Source: Bacteroidota bacterium (GTDB taxonomy: Bacteria > Bacteroidota > Bacteroidia > SXHM01). Taken from it: a DNA stretch of 10,906 nt. The stretch lies in NCBI GenBank assembly GCA_005773695.1, contig SXHM01000123.1, forward strand, positions 1-10,906. The letters run 5' to 3'. The translations under genes were made by a program, and so were the position numbers. The notes under the pieces are model-generated. The model searched no databases, had not been told where the DNA came from, and was given only the letters and a program-made list of their open reading frames with translations. Each line of letters begins with the position of its first letter. The first letter of the stretch is position 1. Shown piece by piece: positions 1 to 6,650 of the stretch.

Positions 1-330
1 GATGTATTGAGTGCCATGGAAATTGATTCAAATGTGAAGTTGAAAGAACTGAATGTAGATGGAGGGGCTTGTGCAAATAATCTGTTGATGCAATTCCAAT
101 CCGATATACTTGGAGTAAAAGTAAACCGACCTAAAGTGATTGAAACAACTGCATTGGGTGCAGCACTGCTTGCAGGATTAGCAGTAGGTTTTTATCAGAA
201 AGACAAACTGGCTAAAAGCAAAAAACCGGATGCGGTTTTCACTCCTACAATGGAAAAAGCAAAACGCGAAAAACTTTACAAAGGCTGGCAGAAAGCGGTG
301 AAACGCACAATGGATTGGGAGAGAGACTAA
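1..330 (+). CDS. glpK: Glycerol kinase, C-terminal part (5' end outside the window)
   Basis: Cytoplasmic FGGY-family kinase that phosphorylates glycerol with ATP to glycerol 3-phosphate, the entry step of glycerol use. The reading frame is open from base 1 to the stop at 328-330, so about 109 codons are seen of a family normally near 500 residues. What remains is the second ATP-binding half. The stretch [20 protein letters not shown] is the FGGY family's second signature and closely matches the E. coli GlpK block. It is followed by [17 protein letters not shown] and the characteristic tail [19 protein letters not shown] at 7-9 and an ATG at 16-18 are internal codons, not starts. The gene converges on the small lipoprotein gene on the other strand, 34 bp away. 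No other glycerol gene (glpF, glpD) is in view. Family assignment is secure; the partner genes and regulation lie off the left edge. Confidence 0.95.
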   Translation, partial: DVLSAMEIDSNVKLKELNVDGGACANNLLMQFQSDILGVKVNRPKVIETTALGAALLAGLAVGFYQKDKLAKSKKPDAVFTPTMEKAKREKLYKGWQKAVKRTMDWERD

Positions 331-341
331 CTCTTTGTTTT

Positions 342-366
342 AACCTTAGCGTAGTCGAAGGGTTTT
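342..366 (+). terminator. Short hairpin between convergent glpK and lipoprotein genes; dispersed-repeat-like
   Basis: AACC-TT at 342-347 pairs with AAGGGTT at 358-364, with one bulged G, around a 10-nt loop. A run of four T (363-366) follows on the plus strand, so it could end glpK transcription. It lies 12 nt past the glpK stop and overlaps the lipoprotein stop codon. Read on the minus strand it is CCCTTCGACTACGCTAAGG, nearly identical to a CCCTTCGACTACGCTCAGG-type motif I recall as dispersed in many bacterial genomes. The stem is weak, so termination is only a possibility. Confidence 0.4.
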
Positions 367-679
367 AGTCAAAAGTATATTCCACCTGCTCGCAAACCGA
401 AAAAGCCTCGTATTGTTCCCAATCCAACGAGTCTAAAAAAGTGGAACCTGCTACTTTTGCACCAAAGGTGTGAGCACCTGTAGTAACCTCCAGAGTTTCT
501 TTCGTTAGTTCAATAACATCGTAGAGGTAAACCCCGTCAAAATAGAATTGAATAGGTTCTATCGTTTGGTTGGTGATAATAAGCGTTGCAGTATTATTTT
601 CTTCGCACACACGTTTTTCACATGAAGAAAGAGCGGCAAGCAGCAAAAGAATAAAAGTAAGCGGAATATTTTTTTTCAT
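365..679 (-). CDS. Small predicted lipoprotein of unknown function (104 residues)
   Basis: I do not recognise the family. The start is taken at the ATG complementary to 677-679, giving MKKN, a hydrophobic core (residues 5-17) and a lipobox LSSC with the lipidated cysteine at residue 20: a standard type II signal peptide, so the product should sit in an envelope membrane. A longer in-frame start at 715 is rejected because it overlaps a good -7 promoter element and would put 12 odd residues before the signal. The mature part (about 84 residues) is rich in beta-forming residues and has two further cysteines, Cys25 and Cys96, near its two ends, which could pair. The segment around residues 31-75 faintly resembles a small PEGA-like or carboxypeptidase-regulatory-like beta-sandwich, but this is only pattern similarity. 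It has its own promoter and appears monocistronic, converging on glpK. Confidence 0.75.
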   Translation of the reverse strand: MKKNIPLTFILLLLAALSSCEKRVCEENNTATLIITNQTIEPIQFYFDGVYLYDVIELTKETLEVTTGAHTFGAKVAGSTFLDSLDWEQYEAFSVCEQVEYTFD

Positions 680-712
680 TACACCAAAATAGATAAAATT
701 ATTTCTGAAAAC

Positions 713-742
713 CAAACATATTTAATGTTTTATTGTTACCAA
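713..742 (-). promoter_or_regulatory. Bacteroidota-type promoter of the small lipoprotein gene
   Basis: On the minus strand TTG (complement of 740-742) is followed after exactly 19 nt by TATGTTTG (complement of 713-720). This is a full match to the Bacteroidota -7 consensus TAnnTTTG, with the -33 TTG at usual spacing. The likely 5' leader is about 25-30 nt to the ATG at 679. The fit also decides the start codon of this gene. Confidence 0.6.
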
Positions 743-1068
743 TCGTTTGTGCATCCCGTAATTTTCTGACTTTTATAAATGAGGAAAACGTAGATAGTTG
801 ATGGCTTGAATTCTATTAAATTTAGTCAGCAATTAAAGACTGAAGAAGATTGTTTTTCTTATATAACATCAATGAAATAATATAATGGTTTCAAGTATAT
901 TAAAAGTGATAACAATAAAAGCATTTTTTAAAAGAAACCGTTTTCAAAAAAGTGCTCCGTATTTTAATAAGATGAAAGTGCAACAGCTATTCAGATGTTC
1001 GGCAGAATAAAATTTTCATTTTAGTTGTGTTCTATGTTATCATTAAAATTAGTATAAAGATAAGAATT
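743..1068. other. AT-rich gap with no recognisable gene
   Basis: About 325 bp, very AT-rich, with no convincing coding frame on either strand and no RNA gene I can recognise. A weak promoter-like pair, TTG at 798-800 and TAaaTTTA at 817-824 (one mismatch, spacing 16), points rightward towards the orphan terminator at 1167, but in such AT-rich DNA this could be chance. Confidence 0.4.
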
Positions 1069-1209
1069 ATGTCTTCGTTAAAACTAAGCAAGAATTTGAA
1101 CTACGTCAGAAAACATGCTGTGAGTTTAATTGGAAGATACGATAAGCTATTATTTACCGGTCAGAGAAGCCTGCTTCTGGTAACACCGGGAGCAGGCTTT
1201 TTCATTTAA
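1069..1209 (+). other. Candidate small gene or small RNA ending in an intrinsic terminator
   Basis: An ATG at 1069 opens a 46-codon frame ending with TAA at 1207-1209. It has a fairly normal protein-like composition (for example YVRKHAVSLIGRYDKLLF), and a longer GTG start exists at 1027. I know no protein family for it. The last 15 or so codons coincide with a strong rho-independent terminator hairpin, which would end transcription before the stop codon, so translation as drawn is unlikely unless transcription reads through. The better reading is that a short plus-strand transcript, starting somewhere in the AT-rich stretch to the left, ends near 1202. It could be a small regulatory RNA. No confident promoter is visible. 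No neighbour on this strand explains the terminator: the nearest upstream plus-strand gene, glpK, ends over 800 bp away. Confidence 0.35.
1167..1202 (+). terminator. Strong orphan rho-independent terminator
   Basis: Arm 1167-1181 pairs with arm 1185-1199 across a 3-nt loop (AAC). This gives a 15-bp stem with only two G-T wobbles (1176/1190 and 1178/1188) and a GC-rich core (AGCCTGCT / AGCAGGCT). It runs directly into T1198-T1202. The T tract lies only on the plus-strand 3' side, although the stem has A's at its foot. It must end a rightward transcript, yet no accepted plus-strand gene lies just upstream. Confidence 0.8.
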
Positions 1210-1330
1210 TATTGATATTGAGTATTATAAACGTGCGTCATCGACACCCAACCAATTTTGGCAATAAATCTATCAACACACCACCCAAAACATTCATTCG
1301 TTTCCTCTGTTTAACTAATTACCGAATACC

Positions 1331-1362
1331 TTGAAACTACCAAAAGGAAATTCCTACATTTA
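1331..1362 (+). promoter_or_regulatory. Probable promoter of the multihaem cytochrome gene
   Basis: TTG at 1331-1333 and TACATTTA at 1355-1362 match the Bacteroidota -33/-7 pattern with one mismatch at the last base of the -7 box and a 21-nt spacer. The ATG at 1383 lies 20 nt past the -7 box, giving a short leader. The region 1210-1330 before it shows nothing else recognisable. Confidence 0.4.
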
Positions 1363-1382
1363 CTCCACTTTTCAATTTCTGA

Positions 1383-3311
1383 ATGAATATAAAACGACTC
1401 ATTGTACTGACAGTAATACTTTGTTTCATTGCTGTTATGTCTGTTTTCAGTCCCGGACAAAATCAGGTATCAGCCCGTTTCCACACTGAAGAAGAACTAC
1501 GTGCTTTTAACGACCACAGCCGCGCACCCATAGGCGAGGGTGAATACTTTCTTAACTCGTTCCGCTGTAGCGGATGCCATGGAAAAGATTCAACGGGCAA
1601 TGCCAATGTAAACGAAGCAGGCGATGATGTAAATCTTTATGACCACTGGCAACCCACCATGATGGCCAACAGCGCCCGCGACCCGCTGTGGCGCGCCAAG
1701 GTAAGTCAGGAAATAACCACCAACCCTGCACACTCATCCGAATTGCAGGATAAATGCACTAGCTGCCATGCACCCATGGGGCGTTATACAAAATTCTATC
1801 ACGAAGAAGGTCACTACACCATGGCCGAGATTGATGGCGACAGCCTTGCTTATGATGGTGTTTCCTGCGCTGGATGCCATACCATCGGTACAGAGGGCCT
1901 GGGAACTATGTTCTCGGGAAATATTCCATACGATACTACCCGTAAAGCCTATGGTCCGTTTATAAATCCTGAAACAGGCCCCATGTTGTTATATGAAGGA
2001 TACAGACCCACCTACAGTTTGCACATGGACGAAGCCAGAGTATGTTCATCCTGTCACACGCTCTATACCAACACGGCTGACCTTGATGGAACCCCAACAG
2101 GAACATCATTTGTTGAGCAGGCTACTTACCACGAATATCTTAACTCCTCTTTTCCTGCAAATGATATTACGTGTCAGACCTGTCATATGCCCCGTATTGA
2201 AGATCCCATTATAATAGCCAACGGTTTAAGCGGTTTAACACCACGGACACCCTTTAATCAACACACCTTTCAGGGAGCAAATTATTTTATGCTTAACCTG
2301 ATGAAAGAAAACAAACAGGCACTGGGCATCACCGTTGAAGACTGGAAATACGATACTACCCTTGCCGCCACTTCTCGCTCACTTAAACAGCAAAGCATAG
2401 ACCTTGATTTGATAGTTGACAGCTTGACATCCGATACTGCTTTCTTTACGGTAAAACTCCGCAACAAAGCTGGACATAAATTTCCTTCGGGATATCCTGC
2501 ACGCAGAGCGGTGGTTCAGTTTGTAGCGCTTAACGCAAGTAACGACACGGTTTTTAAATCAGGAATATTCGGAAGCGATTTCCGCGTAAATAATGAAACA
2601 CCTGCTTACGAACCACACCATAATGTTATAAAGCAAAGCGGAAAATCGCAGATCTATGAAATGGTGATGGGCGATGTGATCGGTAATTACACATCTACGT
2701 TGGAACGTGCATCTGTTATGCTGAAAGACAACCGCATTCCGCCCGATGGGTTTGCTGCTTCCTCATCGGTTTACGATACCGTTGCAATAGTTGGAGTAGG
2801 AGCTGATACCGATTTTAATTTTGAAAACTCAACAGAAGGCAGCGGTTCAGATGCAGTGCATTACCATGTTCCTGTTGCCGCTTTCTCAGGCAATATCTCG
2901 GTGTATGCCCGTATGTATTATCAAACCGTTCCGCCCAAGTTCCTTGACGAGATGTTTGCACTCAGCACCGCACCCATCAATACCTTCCGCGATATGTATA
3001 ACAATGCCGATAAGCAACCCTTTCTGATGCAACACGATAGTTTGCTTAACGTGCAACTCATTACAGGAATAGCTGAACAGCAAATAGAACTGATGGTTTA
3101 TCCCTCGCTTACTTTTGACGGAAGAGTTTCAATAAGCTCACCTGCTGAAATAGAAACCATCACGGTTTATAATGCAGAAGGCAGGTTAATGTTTGTTAAC
3201 AGCAGCAGCACTAATCAGGCAAGGATAGAATTACCGGAAATCTCCGGCATCTATTTTATAGTTGTTCAAACCGCCAATAAAACTTTTCACCGAAAAGTGT
3301 TGCGTCAATAA
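1383..3311 (+). CDS. Exported multihaem c-type cytochrome (five CxxCH) with T9SS sorting domain
   Basis: The 642-residue protein begins with a Sec signal peptide (hydrophobic residues 6-22, probable cleavage after VSA at 31). Five CxxCH covalent haem sites follow: CSGCH 62-66, CTSCH 125-129, CAGCH 162-166, CSSCH 221-225 and CQTCH 264-268. The spacing and surrounding histidines resemble cytochrome c554-like multihaem proteins. Around residues 363-375 is AGHKFPSGYPARR, a conserved block I associate with this class of Bacteroidota cytochromes; its His365 may be a distal haem ligand (inference). Residues 280-560 look beta-rich and haem-free. The last 75 residues (about 567-642) form a type-A T9SS sorting domain: degenerate YPSLTFDGRVSI, then YNAEGRL and GIYFIVVQ, ending KVLRQ. 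The protein is therefore predicted to cross the outer membrane and be surface-bound or released. The next gene, also T9SS cargo, starts 64 bp downstream with no obvious promoter between, so the two are probably co-transcribed. The redox partner is unknown. Confidence 0.88.
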   Translation: MNIKRLIVLTVILCFIAVMSVFSPGQNQVSARFHTEEELRAFNDHSRAPIGEGEYFLNSFRCSGCHGKDSTGNANVNEAGDDVNLYDHWQPTMMANSARDPLWRAKVSQEITTNPAHSSELQDKCTSCHAPMGRYTKFYHEEGHYTMAEIDGDSLAYDGVSCAGCHTIGTEGLGTMFSGNIPYDTTRKAYGPFINPETGPMLLYEGYRPTYSLHMDEARVCSSCHTLYTNTADLDGTPTGTSFVEQATYHEYLNSSFPANDITCQTCHMPRIEDPIIIANGLSGLTPRTPFNQHTFQGANYFMLNLMKENKQALGITVEDWKYDTTLAATSRSLKQQSIDLDLIVDSLTSDTAFFTVKLRNKAGHKFPSGYPARRAVVQFVALNASNDTVFKSGIFGSDFRVNNETPAYEPHHNVIKQSGKSQIYEMVMGDVIGNYTSTLERASVMLKDNRIPPDGFAASSSVYDTVAIVGVGADTDFNFENSTEGSGSDAVHYHVPVAAFSGNISVYARMYYQTVPPKFLDEMFALSTAPINTFRDMYNNADKQPFLMQHDSLLNVQLITGIAEQQIELMVYPSLTFDGRVSISSPAEIETITVYNAEGRLMFVNSSSTNQARIELPEISGIYFIVVQTANKTFHRKVLRQ

Positions 3312-3375
3312 AATATTTCATCTACTTTACCGCCTTATTAGCCTGATAACCAAAGAAATCTAATTAATAAATCCT

Positions 3376-6246
3376 ATGCAAAACTTTACTTTAAAACGTG
3401 CAGTTCTTTCTTGTTGTCTTATTGCAACAGGCATCAGCACTTCGCTAGCCCAACTTTCGTTCACTAACTCTAATTCAAAATTAGAAGTAATGACAAACAG
3501 TGGTTGCGTTATAACAGTAACAGATGTAAACTTTGATGGTCTGGATGATTTGATCAGAATGGATCAGGGACATCTTGTAAACGTTGACATTCAGGAACGT
3601 GATGGTAATTTTACCAATTACTACATCCGCGACAATGGCGGAGGTAGCTCCTGGGGAATGGCAGTTGCCGATATTGACCAGAATGGCTACAAAGACGTTA
3701 TTGCAGATGGTTCGGGAGGTATTAACCTGATTAAACTTTTCTGGAACGGAACAACATTTACTTCTACCAGCACTACCCTTAGCAACTCAGGTTTCTTTTT
3801 ACAGAACATAACTATCTGCGATGCAAATAACGATGGATGGGTTGATGTTTTTTGCTGCGATGACGATGATGTAAGCACATTATACCTGAACAATGGTTCA
3901 GGATCATTAGCGCCATCAAATATCATCAACTTTGCAATTAATCCCGGCATTGATTACAATGGCGACCCTGCTGACTCAGGTAACTATGGCAGTGTTTGGA
4001 CCGACTTTGATGGTGACAACGATCTTGATCTTTTTGTAGCACATTGTCGTCAGAGCGCTTCAAGCGTTAATGATCTGCGCAGAAAAGACCGCTTGTTTGT
4101 AAATGATGGTAGTAATAATTACACAGAGATGAGCACAGACTATGGAATTGAACTTCCCGGAGCTTATCTTCAAACCTGGACTGCCATGTTTGGTGATATT
4201 AATAACGATGGCGACTTTGACCTTGGGCTGGTTAATCACGATGTAGGCAGCCAGGTATTGGAAAATGACGGAACAGGCCACTTTACCAACATTACCACCG
4301 GTTCAGGATTCACCTACTCAGGAAACTATATTGAATCAGTGATGGAAGATTTTGACAACGATGGATACATTGACATATTGATTTCAGGCCCTGAATGGAA
4401 AATGTTTATGAACGATGGCGACAACACTTTTACACAGGTGAGTGGATTGTTTGCCAATGACGGAATGTCGTCCTTCGCAATCGGTGATTTAAACCACGAT
4501 GGTTTTATTGATGTAATGGCATCTTATGGTGATATTTATGTATCACCAACAAACATTGACGATGTGCTTTATCTGAATGATAAAAATAATAATCACTTCA
4601 TCACCTTTGATCTGGAAGGAACAACCAGTAACAAAGGAGCAGTAGGTGCAAAGGTTTACATCTATGGTGATTTCGGAGTTCAGGTTCGCGAAGTGCGTGC
4701 CGGAGAAAGCTACGGAACCATCAACTCTTCACAACTGCACTTTGGTCTTGGACAAAATACTTCTATTGACTCTGCAAACGTTTGGTTTCCTTCCGGTGAA
4801 ACACTTCATTATGATGAGTTAGCAGCCGATCAGTTTGTAACAGTGGTGGAAGCTACTTGCAACATTACCGGAAACATTATACCCGGTCCACACATCATCT
4901 GCACAGGACAGTCATCAACACTTACAGCTGTTGGTGGTTACACTTCTTACCTGTGGAACACAGGAGAAACCACACAATCCATTACAGCTAATGTAAGCGG
5001 ATCATTTTGGGTAAAAGTTTCTGACGGAACATGCAACAACATTTCTCCATTAATTGATTTGGAAGTTAGTCCGGACGAAACTCCTTCTGTTTCAGTAGCA
5101 GGCGATCTTACTTTTTGCGAAGGTAGTTCTGTAACCTTAGATGGAATTTCAACTTCAGCAACATCATATCTGTGGTCACCTGGCGGGGCAACAACAGAAT
5201 CATTTGATGCAACCGAGTCGGGAAATTATACCTTAACTATTCAGGGTGTTTGCGGCTCTTTTACTTCTTCACCTGTAACCGTTAATGTGCTTGCAGCGCC
5301 TGCACCAACAGCAGATGATGTAACATTGAGTTTCCCTGCATCGGCTACTTTAACAGCAACAGGAAACAATCCGCAGTGGTATGATCAGGAAACAGGAGGT
5401 ACACTCTTAGGTACAGGAAACTCATACACAACTCCTGTTCTAAATGCACCTGCTACTTATTATGTAGAAGACATTACAACATACACTGGCGGAACACAAT
5501 ACACAGGTATAACTGCTCACTCAGGAAATGTCTTTAGCGGAAACACTACCAATGGAAACCTGATTTTTGATGTAACTGAAAGTTGCACACTTGCTTCAGT
5601 AAAAGTTTATACCGATACACAAGGAGAACGCGAAATACAGTTGAAAAACACAGGAGGAACCGTTATTGCGAGCACTACAGTTGATATCCCTGTTGGCGAG
5701 TCACGAGTAGATTTAAACTATTTGTTAACTCCTGGCTTTAATTATCAACTTACAACAAATGCAACTGTTAACAATACCAACTTTGGTTACAATGCTCCAC
5801 GCCTGCAACGCAACAGCAGCAGCGTTAATTATCCTTACACAATTACAGATGTGCTCTCAATCACAGGTTCTAATCAGGGTGCACAGTATTACTACTACTT
5901 CTATGATTGGGAAGTTGAGTTGGCTTCTACAGAATGTGTAAGCGAGCGTGTTCCTGTTGTGGTTGATATTGCAACCGGAATAAACACAGTGGATATTAAC
6001 GCAATCAGACTTTATCCAAACCCTGCAAAAGGCAGATTATTTATAAGCCTTAATGAGCAGGCCTACAACCAGGTGTTTGTAAACATAATGGATCTGGAAG
6101 GCAGATTAGTTGCACAACAGGCGTTCTATAACACTGCATCATCACAAAATCTGGAGATCGGATTAAGCAACCTTGCAGAAGGTGTTTACATGGTTAAAGT
6201 AATTGCTGATCAAACTGAAAGCGTTTACAAAGTAGCGGTGAAATAA
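3376..6246 (+). CDS. Large surface protein: VCBS/FG-GAP propeller, ASPIC/UnbV, Ig-like domains, T9SS sorting domain
   Basis: 956 residues. The signal peptide ends about SLAQ (residues 23-26). Residues 40-400 carry seven calcium-type DxDxDG motifs of VCBS/FG-GAP repeats: near 50 (DVNFDG), 99 (DIDQNG), 149 (DANNDG), 210 (DFDGDND), 274 (DINNDG), 325 (DFDNDG) and 371 (DLNHDG). These predict an integrin-alpha-like beta-propeller. Residues about 405-492 match the ASPIC/UnbV domain found with such repeats in CRTAC1-like proteins (GAVGAKVYIY, VREVRAGESYGT, LHFGLG). Two Ig/PKD-like domains follow (about 503-565 and 570-638, each with CxGxSxTL and a SYLW core), then an Ig-like module (643-700). A further module (705-850) ends in NYPYTITDVLSITGS and YYYYFYDWEVEL. 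The C-terminus (about 875-956) is a type-A T9SS domain: LYPNPAKGRLFI, MDLEGRLV, EGVYMVKV. The architecture suggests a surface adhesin or binding protein. No enzyme active site is recognised. It is probably the second gene of the cytochrome transcript and is followed by a terminator. Confidence 0.88.
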   Translation: MQNFTLKRAVLSCCLIATGISTSLAQLSFTNSNSKLEVMTNSGCVITVTDVNFDGLDDLIRMDQGHLVNVDIQERDGNFTNYYIRDNGGGSSWGMAVADIDQNGYKDVIADGSGGINLIKLFWNGTTFTSTSTTLSNSGFFLQNITICDANNDGWVDVFCCDDDDVSTLYLNNGSGSLAPSNIINFAINPGIDYNGDPADSGNYGSVWTDFDGDNDLDLFVAHCRQSASSVNDLRRKDRLFVNDGSNNYTEMSTDYGIELPGAYLQTWTAMFGDINNDGDFDLGLVNHDVGSQVLENDGTGHFTNITTGSGFTYSGNYIESVMEDFDNDGYIDILISGPEWKMFMNDGDNTFTQVSGLFANDGMSSFAIGDLNHDGFIDVMASYGDIYVSPTNIDDVLYLNDKNNNHFITFDLEGTTSNKGAVGAKVYIYGDFGVQVREVRAGESYGTINSSQLHFGLGQNTSIDSANVWFPSGETLHYDELAADQFVTVVEATCNITGNIIPGPHIICTGQSSTLTAVGGYTSYLWNTGETTQSITANVSGSFWVKVSDGTCNNISPLIDLEVSPDETPSVSVAGDLTFCEGSSVTLDGISTSATSYLWSPGGATTESFDATESGNYTLTIQGVCGSFTSSPVTVNVLAAPAPTADDVTLSFPASATLTATGNNPQWYDQETGGTLLGTGNSYTTPVLNAPATYYVEDITTYTGGTQYTGITAHSGNVFSGNTTNGNLIFDVTESCTLASVKVYTDTQGEREIQLKNTGGTVIASTTVDIPVGESRVDLNYLLTPGFNYQLTTNATVNNTNFGYNAPRLQRNSSSVNYPYTITDVLSITGSNQGAQYYYYFYDWEVELASTECVSERVPVVVDIATGINTVDINAIRLYPNPAKGRLFISLNEQAYNQVFVNIMDLEGRLVAQQAFYNTASSQNLEIGLSNLAEGVYMVKVIADQTESVYKVAVK

Positions 6247-6269
6247 TTCGAAACGAAATAGTTTTAAAT

Positions 6270-6300
6270 AAAAAACGCTCCTCAATCGGTAGCGTTTTTT
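6270..6300. terminator. Bidirectional terminator between convergent genes
   Basis: AAAAAACGCT (6270-6279) and AGCGTTTTTT (6291-6300) form a 10-bp stem, extended by CC/GG (6280-6281 with 6288-6289, one bulged T), with a T tract on the 3' side in either direction. It sits 23 nt after the stop of the large surface protein and 41 nt beyond the 2TM stop on the other strand. A second, weaker hairpin (ACTCT 6309-6313 with AGAGT 6322-6326, plus an inner CC/GG) lies just before it on the minus strand. Confidence 0.8.
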
Positions 6301-6341
6301 ATTAATGAACTCTTCCATTGGAGAGTAATGACGTTAAGAAG

Positions 6342-6611
6342 TTATTCCTTATCCATCAACTCTTTAATCTTTCTGTCTTCCCAATCCTGTCCGAATTTGT
6401 TAAACACAAACACTCCGCAGAAGTGCCAGAACAATCCCAATCCCCAACCAAACAATGGCCAGTAAAACCAAAGCTCATTCGGATTAGTGAAGAGATTGAC
6501 AGCTATCATGAATATGTTGATGACAACAAATGTGAGAAAGTGACTGTAAAATCCTTTCAACTCTTTAGCACGTTTTTTTGCGCGCAGATATTTTGCGGTT
6601 TCGTTTTCCAT
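6342..6611 (-). CDS. 2TM-domain small membrane protein
   Basis: The 89-residue protein fits the Bacteroidota 2TM domain family over its whole length. A charged N-terminus containing AKKRAKELKGFYSH leads to a first membrane helix (about residues 24-42, FLTFVVINIFMIAVNLF). A short NPNELWFYWPLFGWG loop leads to a second helix (about 50-70, with conserved WHFCGVFVFNKFG) and a charged tail ending WEDRKIKELMDKE. The same module occurs alone and fused to LytS-like sensor kinases in this phylum; the molecular role of the stand-alone form is not known. The start at 6609-6611 is the only sensible one. It lies 39 bp downstream of the TonB-dependent receptor stop on the same strand, so it may be read from that transcript, but a perfect -7 motif in the gap suggests a promoter of its own. 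A terminator follows. Confidence 0.85.
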   Translation of the reverse strand: MENETAKYLRAKKRAKELKGFYSHFLTFVVINIFMIAVNLFTNPNELWFYWPLFGWGLGLFWHFCGVFVFNKFGQDWEDRKIKELMDKE

Positions 6612-6616
6612 GGTTT

Positions 6617-6649
6617 TCAGATTTGTTTATACAAAGCTATAAAATCTGA
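6617..6649 (-). promoter_or_regulatory. Putative promoter of the 2TM gene framed by an inverted repeat
   Basis: On the minus strand TAGCTTTG (complement of 6632-6639) matches the -7 consensus TAnnTTTG fully, 20 nt before the ATG. The -33 region is poor (TTA at 19-nt spacing). The arms TCAGATTT (6617-6624) and AAATCTGA (6642-6649) form a perfect 8-bp inverted repeat with a 17-nt spacer that encloses this box. It could be an operator or an RNA hairpin at the end of the receptor message. Confidence 0.4.
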
Positions 6650-6650
6650 T

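Noticed and set aside
743..1068. A degraded gene or mobile element in the AT-rich gap
   Set aside because: No frame of useful length, no transposase-like translation, and no terminal inverted or direct repeats could be found.
1140..1202. Possible small SRP (4.5S) RNA, because TTTACCGGTCAG resembles part of the SRP RNA core
   Set aside because: The diagnostic GGAA tetraloop region with the following AGCAGCC is absent, and the rest folds as a plain terminator hairpin.
3376..6246. Calcium-binding toxin or protease reading of the DxDxDG repeats
   Set aside because: The motifs have FG-GAP/VCBS spacing followed by an ASPIC/UnbV domain. They lack RTX GGxGxD nonapeptide tracts and any protease signature.
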